Source: Loigolactobacillus bifermentans DSM 20003 (lineage in GTDB: Bacteria > Bacillota > Bacilli > Lactobacillales > Lactobacillaceae). Taken from it: 64,000 nt of DNA. Below the pieces are notes generated by a model that had not been told where the DNA came from, searched no databases, and worked only from the letters and a program-made list of their open reading frames with translations. Within the stretch, counting starts at the first letter, position 1, and each line of letters starts with the position of its first letter. The stretch lies in assembly GCF_001434575.1 (NCBI RefSeq), contig NZ_AZDA01000090.1, positions 41,300 through 105,299 of the forward strand, written 5' to 3'. The position numbers were made by a program, and so were the translations under genes. Positions 33,503 through 42,579 of this stretch are shown here, piece after piece.

Positions 33503-35296
33503 ATGTCAAAATATAAATTATGGCTGACTGTGATAACGGGGCTCATTGCCTTAGGCTTGGCTTTTATCGGCCAACAGCCTTTTGCTGCGCAAGCGTTGGT
33601 CACTGTTGTCAGTACGGTCTTAGTGCTGATTCTGATCAAAGACATGCTCCAAACGCTCCGTTCTGGTCAATATGGGGTGGACCTGCTGGCGATTTTGGCC
33701 ATTGTCACCACCTTGATCATTGGCGAATACTGGGCTGGGCTGATGATTTTATTGATGCTCACTGGTGGCGATAGTTTGGAAGAATATGCCACTCACAAAG
33801 CCGGCCAGTCATTGGAAGCGTTGTTAGCCAACTCCCCGCAAACTGCTCATTTGCAAACCGAGACTGGCTTGGTGGATCAGCCGGCTACAGCCGTGGTCGT
33901 TGGTGCGCAACTGGTGGTCAAACCAGGCGAATTAGTGCCCGTAGACGGCAAGATTATCCGTGGCAGTAGTCAATTTAACCAGGCCACGTTAACCGGAGAA
34001 TCGGAACCGGTCACTAAAACCGTCGGTGAAGATGTCTTATCCGGTGCCATTAATGAAAACACCGCGATTACTATGGTGGCCACTGCTACGGCGGCTAACA
34101 GTCAGTATCAGGCCTTAGTCAAATTAGTCCAAAAAGCCCAATCTGAGCCGGCGCAATTTGTGCGCCTGGCCGATCGCTATGCGGCGCCGTTTACGGCCAT
34201 TGCCATTCTGATTGCAGCGGCGGCCTGGTGGTTGTCTGGCGACGTGGCGCGTTTTGCAGAAGTACTGGTGGTGGCCTCCCCTTGCCCCCTGATTTTAGCA
34301 GCACCGATTGCGCTAGTAGCTGGGATGAACCGCGCCAGTCAACGGGGCATTATCATTAAAAATGGCACGATTATTGAAAAACTCGCCCAAGCTGAAACAG
34401 CAGCTTTTGACAAAACAGGGACCCTCACCCAAGGCCATTTAACCTTGGATCAAGTGGTGCCTTATGGCGAACTGACAGCCGGTCAATTGCAACAACTGGC
34501 GGCTAGTTTGGAACAACACTCCAACCACATTTTAGCCCGTTCTCTGGTAGCCACTGTCGATTCGGCCCAGCTGTTAGTGGCCACTGACGTTTCGGAAGTA
34601 ACTGGCCAAGGCGTGCAAGGTCAGATCGACGGCCAATTGGTAAAAGTCGGTAAACCCAGCTTTGTGCAGTTACCAGCAGATGCGCCACAACCAGCACAAA
34701 CCGCCATTTATGTCCGAGCGGCGGACACTTATTTAGGCTACTTAACCTTTACTGATCAACTGCGGCCAGAAGCCCCGACTGCCTTAGCCCAATTACGCCA
34801 ATTAGGCTTTCAAAAATTGGTCATGCTAACCGGCGATCGGCAAGCCGTAGCCGCTGAGGTCGGCGGGAGCTTGGCCTTAGACACGATTCAAGGCGATTGT
34901 CGACCAGAAACCAAAATGACCGCCTTACACGACTTACAAAAAATCGCCCCAGTGGTAATGGTCGGTGACGGCGTCAACGATGCCCCGGCACTGGCCACTG
35001 CTGACGTCGGCGTGGCCATGGGCGCGCACGGCGCTACCGCCGCCAGTGAAGCCGCCGATGTGGTGATTTTAAAAGACGATCTCCAACGGATCCCCCAAGC
35101 CGTGGCCATTAGCCAAACCACCATGCACTTGGCAAAACAAACCGTCATTATCGGAATGATCGTGTTAGTGGTGCTGATGTTGATTGCCACCACTGGCGTT
35201 CTCCCCGCCTTATTCGGCGCTATGTTACAGGAAGTGGTGGATACATTGACGATTTTACTGGCACTACGGGTGCGTTGGGCGCACACGCGGTTTTAA
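33503..35296 (+). CDS. P1B-type heavy-metal ATPase
   Basis: The 597-residue pump has the actuator loop TGESEPVTK (about 168-176), the transmembrane metal site SPCPL (about 256-260), the phosphorylation site DKTGTLTQG (about 300-308) and GDGVNDAPAL (about 489-498). There is no N-terminal HMA or Cys-rich metal domain. SPC instead of CPC places it nearer Co/Fe/Zn exporters of the P1B-4 kind, but the C-terminal HEGGT motif of that group is not seen (MLQEVVDT instead). Its place after sirB suggests a link to iron or cobalt homeostasis; substrate not proven. Confidence 0.87.
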   Translation: MSKYKLWLTVITGLIALGLAFIGQQPFAAQALVTVVSTVLVLILIKDMLQTLRSGQYGVDLLAILAIVTTLIIGEYWAGLMILLMLTGGDSLEEYATHKAGQSLEALLANSPQTAHLQTETGLVDQPATAVVVGAQLVVKPGELVPVDGKIIRGSSQFNQATLTGESEPVTKTVGEDVLSGAINENTAITMVATATAANSQYQALVKLVQKAQSEPAQFVRLADRYAAPFTAIAILIAAAAWWLSGDVARFAEVLVVASPCPLILAAPIALVAGMNRASQRGIIIKNGTIIEKLAQAETAAFDKTGTLTQGHLTLDQVVPYGELTAGQLQQLAASLEQHSNHILARSLVATVDSAQLLVATDVSEVTGQGVQGQIDGQLVKVGKPSFVQLPADAPQPAQTAIYVRAADTYLGYLTFTDQLRPEAPTALAQLRQLGFQKLVMLTGDRQAVAAEVGGSLALDTIQGDCRPETKMTALHDLQKIAPVVMVGDGVNDAPALATADVGVAMGAHGATAASEAADVVILKDDLQRIPQAVAISQTTMHLAKQTVIIGMIVLVVLMLIATTGVLPALFGAMLQEVVDTLTILLALRVRWAHTRF

Positions 35297-35429
35297 ACGT
35301 CATGTTAAAAAGCAGCCGATCTTAGGCATATTTAAAGCCATTTCTTTGACAATTTTCCACATTATATATGATATATATATAGCGCATTATTTAAATGATT
35401 CAATCTACTGATAAGGGGTGCTTTTTATC

Positions 35430-35651
35430 ATGAAACCACGTAAAGTTGGAACTTCAACCGTGTTAACCGTTCCAAAAAACATCAAAATTACAGCTGACGA
35501 TTACGATGTTTTTTCTGGACGTGATGGTGCCATTATTTATTTACCAAAAACTAAAAATCCTTTTACTGATCCAGCGTTTATTAAAGCCCATCTTAATGCG
35601 TATTCAGACCAGGATTTTATTGATACCAGTATTTTACCCGATGAATTCTAA
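35430..35651 (+). CDS. MazE/PemI-like antitoxin (AbrB type)
   Basis: The 73-residue protein starts MKPRKVGTSTVLTVPKNI, a swapped-hairpin AbrB/MazE-like DNA-binding domain, and has an acidic C-terminus. ATG at 35430 follows AAGGGG; the in-frame GTG at 35418 overlaps that site. It overlaps the toxin gene by 11 bp. TTGACA at 35346-35351 and an AT-rich region downstream are the likely promoter. Confidence 0.78.
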   Translation: MKPRKVGTSTVLTVPKNIKITADDYDVFSGRDGAIIYLPKTKNPFTDPAFIKAHLNAYSDQDFIDTSILPDEF

Positions 35652-36000
35652 ATATCCGCTCTCTTTTGAACAACAGGAAATCGTTTGGGCAGATTTCCAA
35701 CCTTCAACAGAAAATGAATTGCGTGGCCGGCACCCTGCAGTTGTTCTTAGTACAAAGGGTTATGCTCTCATTACAGGTCTGGTCGCCGTTTCTCCAATTA
35801 CACATGCAACAAACAATCACTTTAAGTCGCTGTTTGTGCCAATTGAAAAAAATAACAAAATAAACGGTTTCGTCAATCCCCTGCAATTTCATACCTTTAG
35901 CATTAAGGACCGGCAGATTGAATCAGCTGGCAGTCATTTAGATGACCATACATTTGCACAAGTCATTCGCATTCATCGACAACTGCTTAACCTCGCCTAA
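35641..36000 (+). CDS. MazF/PemK-family mRNA interferase toxin
   Basis: The 119-residue protein shows PemK features: GRHPAVVLSTKGY with the conserved Arg/Pro (about 28-41), a LVAVSPIT strand (about 48-55) and FVNPLQFHTFSIKDRQI (about 76-92). ATG at 35641 lies within the last codons of the antitoxin; the longer frame from 35506 is in the antitoxin gene. The module looks intact, unlike the one at 18 kb. Confidence 0.85.
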   Translation: MNSKYPLSFEQQEIVWADFQPSTENELRGRHPAVVLSTKGYALITGLVAVSPITHATNNHFKSLFVPIEKNNKINGFVNPLQFHTFSIKDRQIESAGSHLDDHTFAQVIRIHRQLLNLA

Positions 36001-36023
36001 AAAAATAACTGAATCATTCATAA

Positions 36024-36064
36024 AAATAGCGCTCAAAGCATACTTGTACTTTGAACGCTATTTC
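36024..36064. terminator. Bidirectional terminator-like hairpin
   Basis: AAAATAGCGctCAAAG...CTTTGaaCGCTATTT between the toxin gene and the convergent reductase gene. Confidence 0.7.
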
Positions 36065-36114
36065 ACTGTCATTATAGTGATTAAAAATTCAATCGTTTCA
36101 TTTCTCAGCTATTT

Positions 36115-37149
36115 TTATTGGGTCACAATGCCTAAATCCAACATAGATTGAGCGGTGGCCAGAATAGCGTCTTTGGCTGGGCGCGGTTGCCAGCCTAAAA
36201 CCGTTTTAGCCTTTTTGGCGCTGGTCTCAGCATAGGTACCAGCCACTGAAGCCACCATGCGCAACATGGGATTGGCCTTAGCCGCAGCTTTTAGCACGGT
36301 GGTGGGCACTGTTTTCGTGGGCAAGCGTGCTGCAAAATCAGGGTAAGCCGTGCGTAAAATATTCGCCACGTCTAACATCGAATACGTTTCACCAGTGGTC
36401 GCTAAAAAGCGTTGGCCAGCAGCTTCTGGCCGGGTCATGGCTAACAAATGCAAGCTGGCCACATCCCGCACATCCACATAACCAGAATCCACTTTAGGCA
36501 AGACTTTGGTGTTGCCCATCAGCATGTCATAAATTTGAATGTTGGAATGAGAATAATCTGCCGCCAGGACTGGGCCCATAACCGCCACTGGGTTCACAGT
36601 GGCCAGCGTCATACCGCTATGATCTTGGTCCATAAAGTCCCACGCTGCCTGTTCCGACAGCGTTTTGGATTTTTGATACGGGTGCACGCCTTTAGCGGTT
36701 AAATCAGACCAAACATCCTCGGTAAATGGTGTGGTGCGATTACGGTGCCCTGCAAAAATTGCGCCGTAAGCTGAGGTCAAAACCACTCGTTTGACATGGG
36801 CTTTACTGGCGGCTTGCAGCACGTACAACACCCCGTGAATGGCTGGCTGAATCATTTCAGACTCGTCTTTAAAATTCAAAGTTGGCGTTGGTGAGGCCAC
36901 ATGAATGGCATAGTCGGCGTCAACCATGACTTGGTCCCAATTTTGAGCATGGATCAAATCGGCTACCACAACGCTCAGGTCTTGAAAATCCGTCCAACCG
37001 CCATTGGTCAGCATTTCTTTGATCAAGGCCGTTTTGGCTAAATCGCGTACGGTGGTCCGCACCGCATACCCTTGTTGCAGCAATTGTAAAATAATGTGAA
37101 CGGCGATAAAGCCACTGCCGCCAGTGACGACCACTAATTGTTTTTTCAT
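36115..37149 (-). CDS. NAD(P)-dependent epimerase/reductase, extended SDR (dihydroflavonol reductase-like)
   Basis: The 344-residue protein has the extended-SDR nucleotide motif TGGSGFIAVHI (about 9-19; Ala replaces a usual Gly), VHVASP-like VASPTP (about 82) and the catalytic HPYQKSKTLSE (about 166-176), where Tyr and Lys are spaced as YxxxK. Members reduce aldehydes or ketones. ATG at 37149 follows GAGAGGAC. It is divergent from a TetR gene with a perfect palindrome between them, so TetR control is likely. Confidence 0.85.
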   Translation of the reverse strand: MKKQLVVVTGGSGFIAVHIILQLLQQGYAVRTTVRDLAKTALIKEMLTNGGWTDFQDLSVVVADLIHAQNWDQVMVDADYAIHVASPTPTLNFKDESEMIQPAIHGVLYVLQAASKAHVKRVVLTSAYGAIFAGHRNRTTPFTEDVWSDLTAKGVHPYQKSKTLSEQAAWDFMDQDHSGMTLATVNPVAVMGPVLAADYSHSNIQIYDMLMGNTKVLPKVDSGYVDVRDVASLHLLAMTRPEAAGQRFLATTGETYSMLDVANILRTAYPDFAARLPTKTVPTTVLKAAAKANPMLRMVASVAGTYAETSAKKAKTVLGWQPRPAKDAILATAQSMLDLGIVTQ

Positions 37150-37167
37150 TTGAATTGTCCTCTCATC

Positions 37168-37183
37168 CGTTACGTTTGTAACG
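37168..37183. promoter_or_regulatory. Palindromic operator for the divergent TetR gene
   Basis: CGTTACGTTTGTAACG, a perfect 6-bp inverted repeat with 4-bp spacer. An extra AACGTTA half overlaps at 37178-37185. It lies between the reductase start and the tetR gene. Confidence 0.55.
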
Positions 37184-37262
37184 TTAGTGACATTAAGATA
37201 CAATGATGGTAATCAAAAAACAAGCGTTACAGCGGCATCTGTGACAGATTGGAGCAATTGTA

Positions 37263-37877
37263 ATGGCAGCGACCCAACACGCGCAACAATTAAAAAATGA
37301 CTCCCAAACCTACCTTACAACGGCGTTATTTCAGCTTTTAGCCACCAAGGAACTGCAGCAGATCACCGTCACCGAACTGGTGAAACGCGCCGGCGTCAGC
37401 CGCATGGCATTTTACCGCAATTACCAAACGTTAGACGACTTATTGTTGGCTTATTTTGAACCCCAAATGACGCGGCTATTTGATTTGATCATGCGGCCTG
37501 TACCAACCAACGTTAAAATGGACCAACTTGCCACCTACTTTGATCAGTTTAGTGCCATGCTAACACTGGCTACCAAACGACATTATGAATACTTGATCCA
37601 GCAATTGTTCAACGAGAACATGGCCCGCTATTACCAAAATCAAGTGACCCAATTACACCTCTCAGCGCAACAGGCACAGTATTGGACCACTTTTATGAGC
37701 AATGGCGTTTATGGGATTTGGCGGACTTGGCTCTTAAATCGTGATTCTGCCACCTTAACCGAGATCCACGATTTGTTGGCCCTATTTCAAAATGCGACGG
37801 CACAGGCATTAGGATCTGCAACATCATCAGATAATGGTTTCGGTCCGTTCACAAAAAAAGACCATTCCAATGAATGA
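37263..37877 (+). CDS. TetR-family transcriptional regulator
   Basis: The 204-residue protein has an N-terminal HTH: LFQLLATKELQQITVTELVK, then RAGVSRMAFYRNYQTLDDLL (about 38-57), typical of TetR. The C-terminal ligand domain resembles TetR_C members of lactobacilli. It probably represses the divergent reductase gene. Its stop is 10 bp from the convergent patatin gene. Confidence 0.87.
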   Translation: MAATQHAQQLKNDSQTYLTTALFQLLATKELQQITVTELVKRAGVSRMAFYRNYQTLDDLLLAYFEPQMTRLFDLIMRPVPTNVKMDQLATYFDQFSAMLTLATKRHYEYLIQQLFNENMARYYQNQVTQLHLSAQQAQYWTTFMSNGVYGIWRTWLLNRDSATLTEIHDLLALFQNATAQALGSATSSDNGFGPFTKKDHSNE

Positions 37878-37887
37878 TCTTGCTGGG

Positions 37888-38739
37888 CTAAATCAGATAA
37901 TTACGCAATGCCACCAACTGGGCTTGGGTGTCGCGGTACCCGGTGTTGTGCAGGGCGGCCAGTTTGCGAGTGTCATTTTCCAAACGTTTAACGGTGACGG
38001 CTTGTTGTGGTGCTAGCACAAACACCTTGCCTTGGCGCTCCAATTCGGTTAATTCCGCGGCTTGCTGATTGTACATGTCTGGGCGAGCAATGGCGGTCTT
38101 CACAAACGTCTCGTACTGGCCAAATGCTCGTTGGTACCCTTGGCGCAATACGGCCGAGGTGGGCTTTTTTCGGTAATCCCGTGGGCGGGTGCGCACCACA
38201 ACAATGCGGTCAAAGCCAGCCACTTGGGCGTATTTGTAAGGAATTGAATCCGCGATACCACCGTCTAAACACAGTCCTTGCGGCGTGCGTTGGGGCTTGG
38301 AAATAAACGGCATGGCGCTGGAAGCTTTTAAGGTGGCCACAAGCTGTTGGCCTTGGGGGCGTTCAAAATAGACTTCCCGGCCGGTGGCCAATGCAGTGGC
38401 GCCGACTATAAAATTCATCGGTGATTGAATGTACGCTAATTCATCAAAATCAGCCCAATTCTCACCGTGAGGGGCAAATAAATAGTTTAAATTAATAATG
38501 TCTTGATGGCGAAAAACCCGGCGCACGGAAATATATTCCCTTTCGTGGCGGTAATTGACGTTTACATCATTGGTTCGGCCGCGCTGATTAGACACATAAT
38601 TAGTGCCACATAAGGCGCCAGCCGACACGCCGATCACAGTTTTAAACTGAATGTGGTGCGCCATTAACGCGTCTAAAACGCCGGCTGTGTATTGACCGCG
38701 CATGGCGCCGCCTTCAAGAACTAATGCTGCCTGATACAT
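37888..38739 (-). CDS. Patatin-like phospholipase family protein
   Basis: The 283-residue protein has the oxyanion motif GGAMRGQY (about 10-17), the nucleophile elbow GVSAG (about 38-42) and the catalytic Asp in DGGIAD (about 179-184), i.e. the Ser-Asp dyad of bacterial patatins of the RssA/YjjU type. No signal peptide, so cytoplasmic. Substrate unknown. Follows metA by 68 bp on the same strand. Confidence 0.88.
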   Translation of the reverse strand: MYQAALVLEGGAMRGQYTAGVLDALMAHHIQFKTVIGVSAGALCGTNYVSNQRGRTNDVNVNYRHEREYISVRRVFRHQDIINLNYLFAPHGENWADFDELAYIQSPMNFIVGATALATGREVYFERPQGQQLVATLKASSAMPFISKPQRTPQGLCLDGGIADSIPYKYAQVAGFDRIVVVRTRPRDYRKKPTSAVLRQGYQRAFGQYETFVKTAIARPDMYNQQAAELTELERQGKVFVLAPQQAVTVKRLENDTRKLAALHNTGYRDTQAQLVALRNYLI

Positions 38740-38807
38740 TGCTCAACCTGCTTTCTAAAATACGCTAATGTTCAATTGCCATTGCCTTTATTGTAAAGCA
38801 TGTGCCA

Positions 38808-39590
38808 TTATTTGGCCAACAACCAGTTACGAAAAAGCTGGCGACTGGCCACTTGCCAGCGGTTGATCACCGGCTGCTTAGGGTCATTGGCCTGGAAATA
38901 ATGTTGCGGCAAGGCAATGGTTAAGCCTGCTTGGCGATCCCGTTGGTATTCTTGCGCCAACGTTTGCGTGGCATATTCGGGATGCCCAGAAATGTAAGTC
39001 CGGCGGCCATTTTGGCTTTGCATGATCACCGGGCCTGCCACGGGGTCATCCACCAACAAATTCAACCCTGGGGTGGCTAACACATCAGCCGTGCGCAAGG
39101 TGGTGTGCCGGGAATGTGGCATATAAAACGGTGTGGTCAAGCCTTGAAACAGCGGTGCGGCCTGCCGCGGTTCATGTTGAAACACACCAAATATTTTCGC
39201 CGGTACCAACTGTTTTTCCAAATGATAATCGTGTTGCAAGGCGGCCTGCGCGCCCCAACACAAGTACAAACTTTTGGCCACATGGGTTGCCGCCCAGTCC
39301 AGCAACCGGCTCAGCTCCGCCCAGTAGTCCACCTGGGGAAACGGCAAGGTTTCCACTGGGGTCCCGGTGACGATCAGCCCGTCAAACTGTTGGGCCACAA
39401 TTTGATCAAAAGTAACATAATGGGCCTGCAAATACGGCATAATGGCAGGGTTTTTAAAGCGATGACTGGCAGGATACATAAACGTAAACGCCGGCGGTTG
39501 GACCATTCCTGTCGCTAAGGCCTTGATTTGGCGCTCGGTTGCCTGTTTATGGGGCATTAAATTTAACACTAAAACTTTCAAACTGGTCAC
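38808..39590 (-). CDS. metA: Homoserine O-acyltransferase (probably acetyl)
   Basis: The 260-residue protein is a compact MetA: LNLMPHKQATERQ (about 9-21), GTPVETLPF with the Glu linked to acetyl-CoA use (about 76-84), catalytic Cys in LCWGAQAAL (about 110) and His/Glu in SGHPEYA (about 197-203). It is shorter than the about 300 residues of typical MetA. It has its own Met T-box, which supports a methionine role. A cysK-linked paralogue lies at 19.4 kb. Confidence 0.88.
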   Translation of the reverse strand: MTSLKVLVLNLMPHKQATERQIKALATGMVQPPAFTFMYPASHRFKNPAIMPYLQAHYVTFDQIVAQQFDGLIVTGTPVETLPFPQVDYWAELSRLLDWAATHVAKSLYLCWGAQAALQHDYHLEKQLVPAKIFGVFQHEPRQAAPLFQGLTTPFYMPHSRHTTLRTADVLATPGLNLLVDDPVAGPVIMQSQNGRRTYISGHPEYATQTLAQEYQRDRQAGLTIALPQHYFQANDPKQPVINRWQVASRQLFRNWLLAK

Positions 39591-39606
39591 GATCCTTTAG
39601 GATACC

Positions 39607-39868
39607 AAAAAGGCCTCCTTCCCGGTGCTTGTAAGCACTGGGACGAAGACCTCGTGGTACCACCCAAATTTGATATTCATTTCACAACAAATAACCTTAA
39701 CGTATATCGCTATACTGGCAGGTTAACGGCTGCGTCCGGTGATAAAGCCACTGACTGACCTGACCACTTACTCTGAGCTCATCTTCACCTTAGCTTGTCG
39801 ATTTCTTTCCACTATCGAAACTCGCTGAGCGGCTGCACTAAGGCTACTCTTCTCTTCATCGTTGTGAT
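39607..39868 (-). promoter_or_regulatory. T-box riboswitch (Met specifier) upstream of metA
   Basis: On the minus strand stem I has CCTTAG/CTAAGG, then specifier ATG (complement of 39780-39782) followed by a purine. The T-box core TTTGGGTGGTACCACGAG is at 39653-39670. The terminator has stem GTGCTT/AAGCAC within GGTCTTC...GAGGCC and a U run near 39607. Confidence 0.9.
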
Positions 39869-39900
39869 TATTTTTTAATTTAATTTTAATCTTATCACAT

Positions 39901-40611
39901 TCAACGAGAAGTGCAACCAGCAACCATCAGCTGGATCATTTGGGCCAGCACATTTTGTTGCACCGGTGGTTGCACCATAGTTAAGCCGGCTTGACGGCCT
40001 AACACTGCGGTGCTCGGGCCTAACGTGTAATAAGTGCTGGTTTGAAACGTGTTCGGTAAAGCTTGTTTTAGCGCCAATAACCGGCGTAAATTCAACGGAC
40101 TGGTTACCAAAACCTTTTGAAACTGCAAGCTTTTAAAAGTCGCTTGCGCTTGTTGTTGTGCTTTTTCCGGCCACTGGTTGGTGTAAATCGTCACTTGGTG
40201 CCACGCTGGCGGTAAAGGTTGCGTTGGATGGTGGTCGCCTTGTAGCCAGCAAACCCGTTGGGTGGGTATTTGTTGGCGCAAGTATTGGTACAATTGGCGC
40301 TGTTGGGCGGCTGGGGCCACCTTGATCGGTACTGACACCTCAGCCTGGCGCAAGCGGTGGGCCATTTTCGGACTTAACACGGCTAGCGCAGCGGTGGGAT
40401 TCAAGGACTGGAGTTGCTGTAAGTAACACTGAATGCCAAAGGGACTGGTGAGCACCAAGCACTCACTGGTTCGAATCAGTCGCTGTTCTGCGGCTGTTAA
40501 TGGTCGCGGCGTCAGCTGCCGCAACGGATAATACACCGGCTGAAACGGCGCCAATTGTTGCTGCAACGCTACGGGCACATTGGCCTGAGGGTACGTCAGC
40601 AAATAGGCCAT
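39901..40611 (-). CDS. hemD: Uroporphyrinogen-III synthase
   Basis: The 236-residue protein begins MAYLLTYPQANVP and has the two-lobed HemD pattern, with TSPFGIQCYLQQL (about 63-75), VTSPLNLRRLL (about 165) and YYTLGPSTAVLGRQAG (about 188). HemD is poorly conserved, so the call rests on pattern and position after hemC and hemB. ATG at 40611 is 1 bp past the hemB stop. A second HemD-like domain is fused to CobA at 43-44 kb. Confidence 0.75.
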   Translation of the reverse strand: MAYLLTYPQANVPVALQQQLAPFQPVYYPLRQLTPRPLTAAEQRLIRTSECLVLTSPFGIQCYLQQLQSLNPTAALAVLSPKMAHRLRQAEVSVPIKVAPAAQQRQLYQYLRQQIPTQRVCWLQGDHHPTQPLPPAWHQVTIYTNQWPEKAQQQAQATFKSLQFQKVLVTSPLNLRRLLALKQALPNTFQTSTYYTLGPSTAVLGRQAGLTMVQPPVQQNVLAQMIQLMVAGCTSR

Positions 40612-40612
40612 A

Positions 40613-41587
40613 TTAAGCCTGATCCAAGCGGCGGGCCACGTCTTTGGCAAAATAGGTGATGATCAAGTCAGCGCCAGCGCGTTTCATACCCACCAACGTT
40701 TCGTTGACAATGCGTTCCTCGTCGATCCAGCCATTTTGGGCAGCGGCTTTGATCATGGCGTATTCGCCGGAAACATTATAGGCCACCAACGGCAAATTGC
40801 TTTGGTTGCGCACTTCCCGCATCACGTCTAAAAAGGCCATGGATGGTTTGACCATCACAAAATCGGCGCCTTCTTCTTCGTCGCTAGCCACTTCCCGCAA
40901 CGCATCTAAGCGGTTGGCTGGGTCCATTTGATAGGTTTTCCGGTCGCCAAAAGCTGGGGCACTGTTGGCCGCATCCCGAAACGGGCCATAAAAGCTGGAG
41001 GCGTATTTCACGGCATAGGACATGATCGGCGTATTGATAAACCCAGCGTCATCTAAACCTTGGCGAATGGCCGCCACATAGCCGTCCATGGCATTGGAAG
41101 GCGCAATAATATCCGCGCCAGCTGCCACCTGGCTGACAGCGGTTTTGGTAATGTACGTTAAGGATTCATCGTTTAAAATCTCACCGTCGCGGACAATGCC
41201 ACAATGGCCCGTTGAGGTATATTCGCACAAACAAGTGTCCGCAATCACGATCAAATCAGGATAAGCGGCTTTGATTTTACGAATGGCGGCTTGCACAATG
41301 CCGTTTTCCTCCCAAGCACTAGTCGCCACCTCGTCTTTGTGGTCGGGGATCCCGAAAATAATAATCGACTGAATGCCCAGGTCCACAATGGTTTTGATTT
41401 CTGCCAAAATCGTATCCAAGCCAAATTGATACACGTCCGGCATGGATGGAATTTCCTTTTTCCCAGTTAAACCGGCTTGCACAAACACCGGCATAATTAA
41501 ATCCGTTTTAAGCAAATGGGTTTCCCGCACGAGATCCCGCATTGCGGCGCTGCTGCGTAAACGACGATGATGATCAAATTGAACCAT
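40613..41587 (-). CDS. hemB: Porphobilinogen synthase (ALA dehydratase)
   Basis: The 324-residue enzyme joins two 5-aminolevulinate molecules. The zinc-type cysteine cluster [11 protein letters not shown] (about 118-128) and the two Schiff-base lysines, in [16 protein letters not shown] (about 188-203) and [11 protein letters not shown] (about 245-255), are present. Length is typical. It is in the minus-strand siroheme block after hemC. Confidence 0.95.
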   Translation of the reverse strand: MVQFDHHRRLRSSAAMRDLVRETHLLKTDLIMPVFVQAGLTGKKEIPSMPDVYQFGLDTILAEIKTIVDLGIQSIIIFGIPDHKDEVATSAWEENGIVQAAIRKIKAAYPDLIVIADTCLCEYTSTGHCGIVRDGEILNDESLTYITKTAVSQVAAGADIIAPSNAMDGYVAAIRQGLDDAGFINTPIMSYAVKYASSFYGPFRDAANSAPAFGDRKTYQMDPANRLDALREVASDEEEGADFVMVKPSMAFLDVMREVRNQSNLPLVAYNVSGEYAMIKAAAQNGWIDEERIVNETLVGMKRAGADLIITYFAKDVARRLDQA

Positions 41588-41613
41588 TCCAAAAACTTCC
41601 TTCCAAAATTAAA

Positions 41614-42528
41614 TTAAGGTTGAATCACGTTTAAAGCCCCTTGGTCAATTAAAATATTGCCGGCCGTTTGGCCAATGCCAGCTGGCCGCGGCCCGTTATT
41701 TTCCACCTCAAACCAGTGCTGACCGTCGGCGGCAGCCGCAAAGCCTTTAAAGCGATAGCCCAGGGCATTGGTAAAGGCATAGCTGCCAATGGGAAAACTG
41801 CACGTGCCGCCTAATGCGGCCATAAAATCCCGCTCAATGCCCACACAAGCGGCGGTTTGTGGGTCGTTAATGGCCTGTAAAAATGGGGCCAGTGCCGCGT
41901 CATTGGCGCGACTTTCCACGGCTAACGCCCCTTGGCCGGCGGCCGGTAACAGCACATGACGTAAGGACAGCCGTCGGTACGTTCCAAGGTCAATGGCCAG
42001 GCGATCCAAACCAGCTTCTGCCAAAATTGCGCCAGCTAAGTGCTGGGTTTCAATTTGGTGTAAGCGGGTTTCCACATTGCCGCGAATGGGGACGATCTCT
42101 AGATCCGGCCGTAAATGACGTAAATTTGCCCCGCGGCGGGAACTGTTGGTGCCTAAACGGGCACCTTGGGGCAGGTCTGAAAACTGGGTCAGCGGTAACG
42201 GGGTAACCAAGCAATCAAACGGCGACGCGCGTTTTAAAATCGCACCTAAGGCTAAGCCGGTGGGCAATGCCGGTGGCACGTCTTTTAAGCTGTGCACCGC
42301 CAAATCAATGGTACCATTTAACAACTGCTGCTCAATGGCTTTGACAAACACCCCTTTGCCGCCAATTTTTTGGAGACTACTTTTCCGATCACGATCCCCC
42401 TGGGTGGTAATCTTTGCCACTTCGACGGTTAAATCAGGAAACTGCCGCTGCAGCGCCTGCACCACAATGGCCGTTTGGCGCAAAGCCAGTTGACTTTTGC
42501 GCGTGCCGATCACAATTTTTGTTCGCAT
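41614..42528 (-). CDS. hemC: Hydroxymethylbilane synthase (porphobilinogen deaminase)
   Basis: The 304-residue enzyme makes hydroxymethylbilane. IGTRKSQLALRQT (about 6-18), KDVPPALP (about 83-90) and RRGANLRHLRPDL (about 131) are family landmarks. The dipyrromethane-binding Cys is in GGTCSFPIG (about 240-248), where most bacteria have GGCQVPIG; the Cys is kept but displaced by one Thr in the written motif. Followed 26 bp later by hemB. Confidence 0.94.
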   Translation of the reverse strand: MRTKIVIGTRKSQLALRQTAIVVQALQRQFPDLTVEVAKITTQGDRDRKSSLQKIGGKGVFVKAIEQQLLNGTIDLAVHSLKDVPPALPTGLALGAILKRASPFDCLVTPLPLTQFSDLPQGARLGTNSSRRGANLRHLRPDLEIVPIRGNVETRLHQIETQHLAGAILAEAGLDRLAIDLGTYRRLSLRHVLLPAAGQGALAVESRANDAALAPFLQAINDPQTAACVGIERDFMAALGGTCSFPIGSYAFTNALGYRFKGFAAAADGQHWFEVENNGPRPAGIGQTAGNILIDQGALNVIQP

Positions 42529-42579
42529 GTTTTTGCCAGTCCTCTCTTACTTCATCTTCTAGGCTAGCACTTTTTGACC

